Source: Hypericum androsaemum (lineage: Eukaryota > Streptophyta > Magnoliopsida > Malpighiales > Hypericaceae). From it: a stretch of 64,000 nt of DNA. The first letter of the stretch is position 1. Each line of letters begins with the position of its first letter. Shown in pieces: positions 57,110-64,000 of the stretch. The notes below the pieces were generated by a model. It saw only the letters and a program-made list of their open reading frames with translations. It made no database searches and was not told the DNA's origin. The translations under genes and the position numbers were made by a program. Where the stretch lies: positions 131,501 to 195,500 of the forward strand of contig OZ023187.1 of NCBI GenBank assembly GCA_963995505.1, given 5' to 3'.

Positions 57110-60100
57110 CCTTAAGTCGTTAGTGTGAAAATTTTATTCTTTTAGTTTCACAAAATTCCATTTTTGATAAACATCTTTTATATTCATCGTAATTTGGAAT
57201 CGTATTCCTACAGAAGTTATATTCCAAACTACCACTGAAATTTAGAATTTTACTCCCACTGAGATAAAGATCAATCATACTCCCACTGAGATGAAGATCC
57301 TTCATACTCCTAATGAGATGAAGATCATTTTGATCACAAACTTCCGGATCAGCCGGAGGCGGTAAATATTCCACCTCCATAAATCTCCCACTCGGAAGGA
57401 GTGATCCATATGATTCTAGCTCATCAGTTTTATACAAAGCAAGTTGCTACTCACTTCGCCCACGAACACGTATCTCTTTGATACTTATGAGTATTCAACA
57501 AAGACACTCTTTGTAAGATACTCACACAGATGGACGTAAGAAAATCTACTCTCACAGCCTTAAGTAGCTTAGATCGAGTTTTTGATCTATCTACAGCTGG
57601 TGAGAAGTAGGAGTGACACACTTGGAGGGCACACGAGTTAGAATATATGTGGCGGTATGGAGCGCATCTCCATCAAAGGATATAGGCTTATTTGCCTCAG
57701 CTATCACATGTCTAACCATGTCAAGAAGAATTCAATTACTTCTTTTCGCTACCTCATTCTAATGAGATGTGCGAGGAATGAACCACTCATGTTCAATCTA
57801 TTTTCATCACATGAAGTTTAAAATCAGAAGATAATCATGACCACAATTAATTTGTAAGGTCTTGATCTTCAGATCAAAATAATTCTCAGCATTATACACG
57901 AAAGCCTTGAAGTTACACAAAACTTTAGACTTATCAAAAATCAAATAGATTTGACCATATCAAAATATATTCATCTATTAAATTTGATAAAATAATAATA
58001 GGCCCCATGTCTTGCCCTCAAATTCACTCGACCACGTACGTCAGAATGAATTAATTGCACTGAACAACCATATCTAGTTATTCTGCCAAATGACTCTCAT
58101 TTAGATTTTTCCTTCTAAAAATGTTTGCATGTGGGTAAATTTAGCCTTCTCTAAATACCCTTTAGTCCTGCCTTCACAAGACAACTCATACGCTCTTGAC
58201 CCATATGGCATAATCTATAATCTCACAACATAACATCATCTCAAGACGCTAGCAAAGTTGTGATCACGAAAAAATCATCACTATGTAAATCTCGTAAATT
58301 AACATCCGTGATGAGAAATCATTCATTAAATAACTAGAATGAGTAAAGACTTATCCAAAAAATTAACTGAGTGTGATGTACTCAATCATCTAACGAAAAA
58401 CTAAGAGCCATTGAAAAATCCGAACAGACATTAAATTTCGTGAATTTCTCAGAGTACATAACACGTCATGTAGTAGCATGGTATGTGGGCTCAATCTGCA
58501 TGAGCCAACCCTTTTAGCTTCTACTCGTGTGTATATACCAATATAAATGGAACTTGATCCAGTTAGAACTCTTCAAAATTCGACAAAGATTTCACGTTTC
58601 TTTGTCACATGGCCTGTCTTTATTGAATTTGTCACGCACAATTAAGCGACATTCAATTAGAAGGATGGAACTAGACACATTTAATTCACTCATAAGTGAG
58701 TTAAATGAGCGTCTTGTTTCTTTGGCAGCGCAACCTATTGCAAAGTGTTCCTTTATCTGACAGTTAAAATATTTCAGCTCCAAAATATTAGACCTTTAGG
58801 TTCCTCTCACCCTCAGAACTCTTCTTTCGGATAGAGTCAGGGTTAAGCCGTTCAGTTTTTCTCTTTTGTTTTCTAGAAATTCTAGTTCCCTTCACCACGA
58901 TGGTCAACCTTGCTATTTGCTCCCACTGGAACAAGCACTAGTCTTATACACTAAAAGATGGACTTTAATTGCTAAGAGGTGACCCTCTTTAAGCTCAAGG
59001 TGATAGTACGCATTCATGAAATGCCATAACATTATCAACATGCATTTAGGTCATTCACATGACCCAATCTTGTAGGCATGGAACGGTTTGGATTTCATGT
59101 TTACCATTAAACAGGTGGCTAGCCATAGCTAGCTTGCTGATCACATAGGACGTCTCACATAGACACCTATTTATTAAATGATCAACATTTTTATTGAGTA
59201 CATCCTCAGACTAGACTATAATCTCATTTATAGCCCCAAGAACCTATTGTTCTTTTAGCACATAGCTATTCACACAGCTTTGGGAAATTATGAAAGTTGT
59301 GTGTCAAGAATTATTTCAGCAATACAAATTTACTAAACACTCATAACTTTTAACCTGTATTAAAGTTCTCAATTAACCTCGAATTCGAAGAAAGTCACGG
59401 GTGTGCTTCCCCTCACCCTCCGAGAATTAATCTCAAATTTTAAATATTAAAAGTTCTTTGCTTAATAAATTCAAGTGGATATTTCTCATGGTTACAATCA
59501 ATCAATTAAATATTTTATTTAGTCAAGACAACATATGTCTTTATTGAATGACAAAATAACCATGGAAATACTTGAAATTCTAAACACCAAGTGTTCGAAA
59601 CTTCCAACAAGACCTAACATAAATTTAAATGATTCACGCATAACTAGGAGGGTCTAACTTACATGACTTAGACTGGCGCAGATTCGATGATCCGTAGGGC
59701 ATTAGGATACAGGAATTTGTAAATACATTCCTTAATGCAAAAGCGACGCACTCATCGTTCACTTTGCATCGAAGGTAATTTCCTACAAAAATTTCTTCTG
59801 CCCAAATATCCAAACAGACGCTTCAAAAATGTCTTTATATGTGCCATCTCCAAAAGGTAGAAAAGCTTCAATGTTTTCTTATCGTCTTTATCCTTATTAG
59901 AAGATGCTTGAACATCTTATGCCAATCTATTCCGCAGTCAAAACCTCCAGCCTAGACACACTCTTGTATATTTTTTTATGAACAAAAATTATGTGCTCTT
60001 CTGAGCTCCTTGCTACTATCCTTATAATTTCTCAAGCAAATATGACACTTCGATATCTTGCCACATGTGTTGTTTGTTTTCAATAAAGTACCAAGAAATT

Positions 60101-60728
60101 TCTTTTAAAAATGTCACCATAAATTTGTAACATAATGCCAAAATTTTAGGGTTAATACTCATATTTTCCCTATGATCGAAAAACTTATTTTCCAATCTAA
60201 ACGGTCATGTCTTATTTTAAGAATTTATTCACAATCAAGCTATGATAAGTGATTAATAAGTCATGCTTATGTTATATTTTATCAGTACCCATACATCAAA
60301 AATATCGCAAATATATTTTTCGTACATTTTCAAAATATGTTAGGTTTGTCAAAAATTATCATAATAATTTTTCAAACCATCCTAATTAAAAAAACTTATT
60401 ATTAATTTTAAATGACCTATATTCACTTTATGAATAAATGAAGTCATGTTCCAATACATTTTAGAACTTATTCTAAAACATATTCAAGTTCTTAAAATTA
60501 TCTTTATAATTTCAAAAAACTTAGTTCAAATTAACATATAATTTTTCCTTTTTTATGGATTTTAATTGAATAAAAAACTGATTTTATCCAATTAAAAGAG
60601 AAAAACCAAACAGTTAAGCACAATTTCAAAATTAACCATAAATCGGGTTGGGTCGAACCAAGAAATCAGGCTAATTCGTCCAGTTTTTTTTATTTTCTTG
60701 ACCCGAGTATAAATATTTTCGGGAAAAA
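57110..60728 (-). other. Decayed Copia integrase/gag region
   Basis: Stop-filled. A 27-bp tandem repeat at 57250-57335 ('actcccactgagatgaagat' and variants, three units) lies in the region between integrase and RT. Antisense open frames (57120-57437, 58527-58783) show nothing recognisable. Confidence 0.45.
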
Positions 60729-61320
60729 TTACAAAATTACGATTTTACCCCGCTTAGATTTTTCCCTTGCCCTTTCTCTTTCTTCTCCCGAGCGATACGA
60801 AGAGCTTTGAAGCTCCGGCCACGACCACAGAAAAGAGACGACGAACCGATGGTGGAGACCGCTCGTAATCGACTCGTCGTGGTCTCGCGAGCTCGTCGGT
60901 AGCAGCCTCGCGAGCCGTCGTACCTCCGTTCTCTGCCGCCGTCGTCTTCTCCCTTCCGCGATTCTCTGGCGTCGACGGCTTTGTTCTTTCGATTCCGTCA
61001 ATGTCAACGCGAAAAAATGGTATAGCGATGCGGGGGACTCAACGACGAATCGAGAAAACTCGATTTCCGGCGTCAAAATCGTCGGATTTCGACGAATTGA
61101 GTTTGATATCGATTTGGGGAAAAATTGGCGAAATAAGGGTTCTCCGTAATTTGGGGATTTCAGGGGAAAATTGCAAATCAATCCCCATATTTTTGCACGT
61201 TTGCAAATAAGGACAGATTCCTTCTTCGCATTCATCATGCAAAATTTCAATTTAATCCCCTGATTTCACGCATTTGTCACGTCCGCGCAGAAAAGTTTAA
61301 TTCAATACCAAACCTTTCGC
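60729..61320 (-). other. CpG-rich leader segment of the Copia element
   Basis: Between the primer-binding site and the expected gag is a block rich in cg (60780-61080), unlike the AT-rich rest. Its minus-strand open frame (60729-61250) is Arg/Ser-rich with no domain. It may be captured host 5'UTR/exon sequence or ordinary leader; the source gene is not recognised. Confidence 0.4.
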
Positions 61321-61520
61321 GCGTGTGCAAAAAAAGGGCAATCCCTTTACACGCGTGTGGGCAGAACTTCAACTTAGTGCTCTATGTTTGTTCTTAGTTA
61401 TGTTTAAGTACAACAGAATGCAATTTTCACTAAAATTATAATTAAACTTGATTTCTGAATCAAATTTTCACATTTAAACTTGCTTCCAAAAATAACACAA
61501 CAACGAGAACAATATCTAAG

Positions 61521-61537
61521 CTTGCTCTGATACCAAT
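61521..61537 (-). other. Copia primer-binding site
   Basis: Minus strand attggtatcagagcaag, complementary to the initiator-Met tRNA 3' end, directly inside the 5' LTR. Confidence 0.88.
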
Positions 61538-62026
61538 TGAAGGAATTGGCCCACAATTAATAATTAATTACGTGCTAATTACTTTCTAATTAATGAATAA
61601 ATTTATTGATAAATAACAAGACTTACTTGTTGTAGCGAGCTTGTCCACAGATCGAGTCACGAGATATTGTCACCGGTCAGTTTACGATCACAAATTAATT
61701 AGATGCATAAAAAATTTCCATGAATTAATTACGAGTAACTTCTAGGGACTAATCTGAATTTAGCCCCATCAGAGTGTGTATCAGGTGGAAAAAATTCGTT
61801 ATGGTCACCAGCTTTATCCTCCCTTTTATAGGGAGGTCCAGCGTATGCCAACTCACCCCAAAAGGGTGAGTAAGCTGCCACATGGCAAGGCTGCTTGGTG
61901 TCCTTTCCAAGTGTGTTGACACTTGGAAAGCCTGGTGGGCCAAATATTTTGGGCTCCCATGAGCCTGAACCAAGATTTGCACAATAATGAGTGCAAACCC
62001 AAATCCAAAACAAAAATAAACCAACA
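61538..62026 (-). repeat. Copia 5' LTR (minus strand)
   Basis: 489 bp, TGTTGG...CTTCA on the minus strand, clearly diverged from the 53327-53844 copy, so an old insertion. Confidence 0.87.
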
Positions 62027-62031
62027 GTTAT

Positions 62032-63742
62032 TAAACCTAATTGAAATGACGATTGATCTCTTAATTGAGTTACCAAATTAAAATAACTGTCCGGAAAATA
62101 ACAGAAACGAGAAACATCATCTTCTCCTTTTTTTTATTGAGTTACCAACAGAAACAATTACCAAAGGAATTAGGTTTCAATCGATGCATCTCCTTTTCAA
62201 GCTATGGGCTTTGGAAACTTCACACGAGAAACACCATCATCAACTTAAGAAAAAGAAATAAGAAGCCTCGTTGATATAGTTGCTGGACTCATCACCCGTG
62301 GCGTAACGAGGTAAACCACCAACCGCCACCACCTTCCTCCTCCGCTAGGACCGCTACTCCCGGCGCACCCGCCGTGGTCAACTTATGCCTTGGAAATATC
62401 TGAATATTTTTTCGCTGGGACATATTTTTTTATTACATTTCTGTTATTATTATTCATCAACCTGTAACGTCATTATCTAGACGCGAGGTTGATTATTTTA
62501 AAACTCTACGCCTTGCATTCAAGGTGGTTTATTAGTTTACACTTGGTGTCAACTACCCCAGTATATTTCTGTACATTTTCTAGAAATGGACCTAACTATA
62601 AAGAAAATTTCTTAATTTCTTGAGTTTTCACGCTATTGTAAAATAATTTAAATGTTGCTTTCTCCCGTGGAAAAAATTTGGTGTTGAACAGTTTGAATAT
62701 TGTCCTTATTGTGGAGTATTTTGTGCAGCTCTGGGACGTCAGCAGGTGAAAGGAATTATATGATATGTGATGCAACCCAAAGATTTATTAAGGAATTATA
62801 TGATATATGATGGCAACCCAATGGTTTATTTGAGAGAGTATTTTTTTTTTGATATTGTAAATTTGGTATGATTGCTATTTAATAAACAAAATTAGCAAAA
62901 ACTTTAGCCAGTTCAAGATTTCTTTGTTAAATGATTATGGTTCAATTGATTTTTAATAATATTTTTGCTGTAAAAAATTTGGCAATAAAAATCTTCAAGA
63001 GAGGAGTCGAACCCATTATATGCCAGATGAGAGGAAGAGCATACAAGCAACTAGGCTGTTTGCGTCTTATGTCTACCTACCAGAATACGACTTTAAAATT
63101 CGTGTTCTTTGTACGACTCTGACAGCCGTGTTCTCGTTGCCCAACACCTTTTTTGTAATACTTTTTATTCGGACAACATTTTAGTAAATTTTTTCTACTA
63201 TAATACTAAATTGATAAAAAGAAACCCGAAGAGAGAAAAAGAGATGAGGTTTTGGGGGGAAAATGTGTGGTGGAAGTCTGTGGAAGTGGAACTACAAGGG
63301 CTCAAATTCAGTGGGAACATGGGTAATTCTCACCGAAAGGGATCATAGGAGGATGAAAGAGTACTTTAAGTATTATAAAAATAATTAGGGATAATATCGG
63401 ACAACTCTATTACAAAAGAAAGTTTAATACAATTAAGAAAATAAGTAAAAAGGAAAATAAAACTAACCAATTAGGAGATGTGACAATTAAAAAAATGCCA
63501 CCAACTCTAATCAAAATTCTCTTAGCCTTCGTGCCAAAAATTCTCTCAACTCTAATCAACAAGCGAAGAATTTTAATAAAAAATTCCGTCGGAATCCAAC
63601 AAAGAAAGATTATTGAATGACGAAACAAATACCAACCGATTAATTGAAGGTAAATATTTATTATTTTGATTTTATCATATATAAGAAGAATTTTTACGTG
63701 GGACTATGATAAAAAATTTAGCATACCAATAGTTGTCCGATA
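62032..63742. other. Intergenic DNA, nothing recognised
   Basis: A GC-rich patch at 62290-62385 could be an exon relic (no family recognised). The rest is AT-rich with short motif-free open frames (62931-63122, 63109-63348, 63410-63628). Confidence 0.4.
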
Positions 63743-64000
63743 TTTGTTTCCGATATTGGTTTCTTTCTACTCTAATATTGGTTTTCATCTTCTGTGATAT
63801 TGGTTACCTTGTTCGAGGATATTGGTTTACTTCCAATATGATATTGGTTTCCTTCCAATATGATATTGGTTTATTGCTTCTATAAAATTGGTTTCCTTCT
63901 TGTATGATATTGGTTTTCTTCTTCTGTATTTTGGTTTTCTTCTTCTGTAATATTGGTTTCTATTTTCTCCGATATTGGTTACCTTCTTCTATGATATTAG
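63743..64000. repeat. 'gatattggttt' minisatellite, continues past the right edge
   Basis: Around ten imperfect units of roughly 24-28 bp, each with 'atattggttt' plus a 'ccttcttctgt'-type linker, begin near 63743. The same 'gatattggttt' core occurs in the 42120-42362 element. Confidence 0.85.

Larger units (their letters stand above)
53327..62026 (-). mobile_element. Copia LTR retrotransposon, degenerate, with nested element
   Basis: 8,700 bp on the minus strand: 5' LTR 61538-62026, 3' LTR 53327-53844, target duplication GTTAT at 53322-53326 and 62027-62031. The primer-binding site is at 61521-61537. Coding is almost erased; only an RT block near 55740-56100 is clear. A 756-bp inverted-repeat element is inserted at 56261. 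Confidence 0.87.

Noticed and set aside
61521..61537. Possible tRNA gene remnant
   Set aside because: Only the 3'-end complement is present, in the exact primer-binding position of a Copia element, with no cloverleaf around it.
63743..64000. CRISPR-like spaced repeats
   Set aside because: Units and spacers both drift and no cas genes occur. This is a plant minisatellite.

Overview
The window is nuclear DNA of a flowering plant, most likely a eudicot. The evidence is four DUF247 (UPF0481) loci, a TSO1-like CXC gene fragment, a family-19 chitinase fragment, GT-AG introns, and Gypsy, Copia, TRIM, Helitron, MULE and hAT-type elements nested in AT-rich DNA. I cannot name the species. Almost everything that is not DUF247 is a transposon or a gene relic. 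Only two coding regions look intact: the DUF247 genes at 7403-8623 and 18051-19271, both on the minus strand, with identical predicted proteins.

Layout. Positions 1-5373 hold a minus-strand Gypsy element of Tat/Ogre type: degenerate leader/gag, primer-binding site and two LTRs in tandem. Positions 5430-6171 are the promoter and first exon of a TSO1-like gene, cut at a breakpoint. Positions 6826-28138 are a direct tandem duplication of 10.65 kb. Each unit carries a DUF247 gene, its flanks, an hAT-type MITE and a dead Copia element with target-site duplication ATAAC. Positions 29326-30188 form a long foldback. Positions 30480-31727 are a DUF247 pseudogene with its centre replaced. Positions 33126-33423 are a chitinase relic. 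Positions 33523-34746 are a second TSO1-like 5' fragment, inverted relative to the first. Positions 34747-41550 are a complete-ended but mutated Helitron. Positions 42120-44357 hold a MITE-like element and a tandem TRIM. Positions 45763-47107 are a DUF247 gene broken by a 22-bp duplication. Positions 47990-52410 are a MULE transposase pseudogene split by a 1.96-kb solo LTR. Positions 53327-62026 are a minus-strand Copia element with a nested 756-bp element made of long inverted repeats around a purine-rich (GGA)n core. The right edge is a 'gatattggttt' minisatellite.

How the parts fit. The DUF247 loci share 3' flanks (near 7071, 17719, 30311 and 45305) and 5' flanks (near 8985, 19633, 31920 and 47300), so they are a tandem family in one orientation. 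The two intact copies differ by only a handful of bases over about 3.9 kb, while the Copia 3' LTR in the same duplication differs by roughly 4 percent. That points to homogenisation of the gene half, or to a false duplication built from two haplotypes. Inverted TSO1-like fragments bracket the first part of the cluster and suggest it was inserted into, or rearranged around, an ancestral TSO1-like locus. All percentages and counts come from reading the text by eye and should be recomputed.
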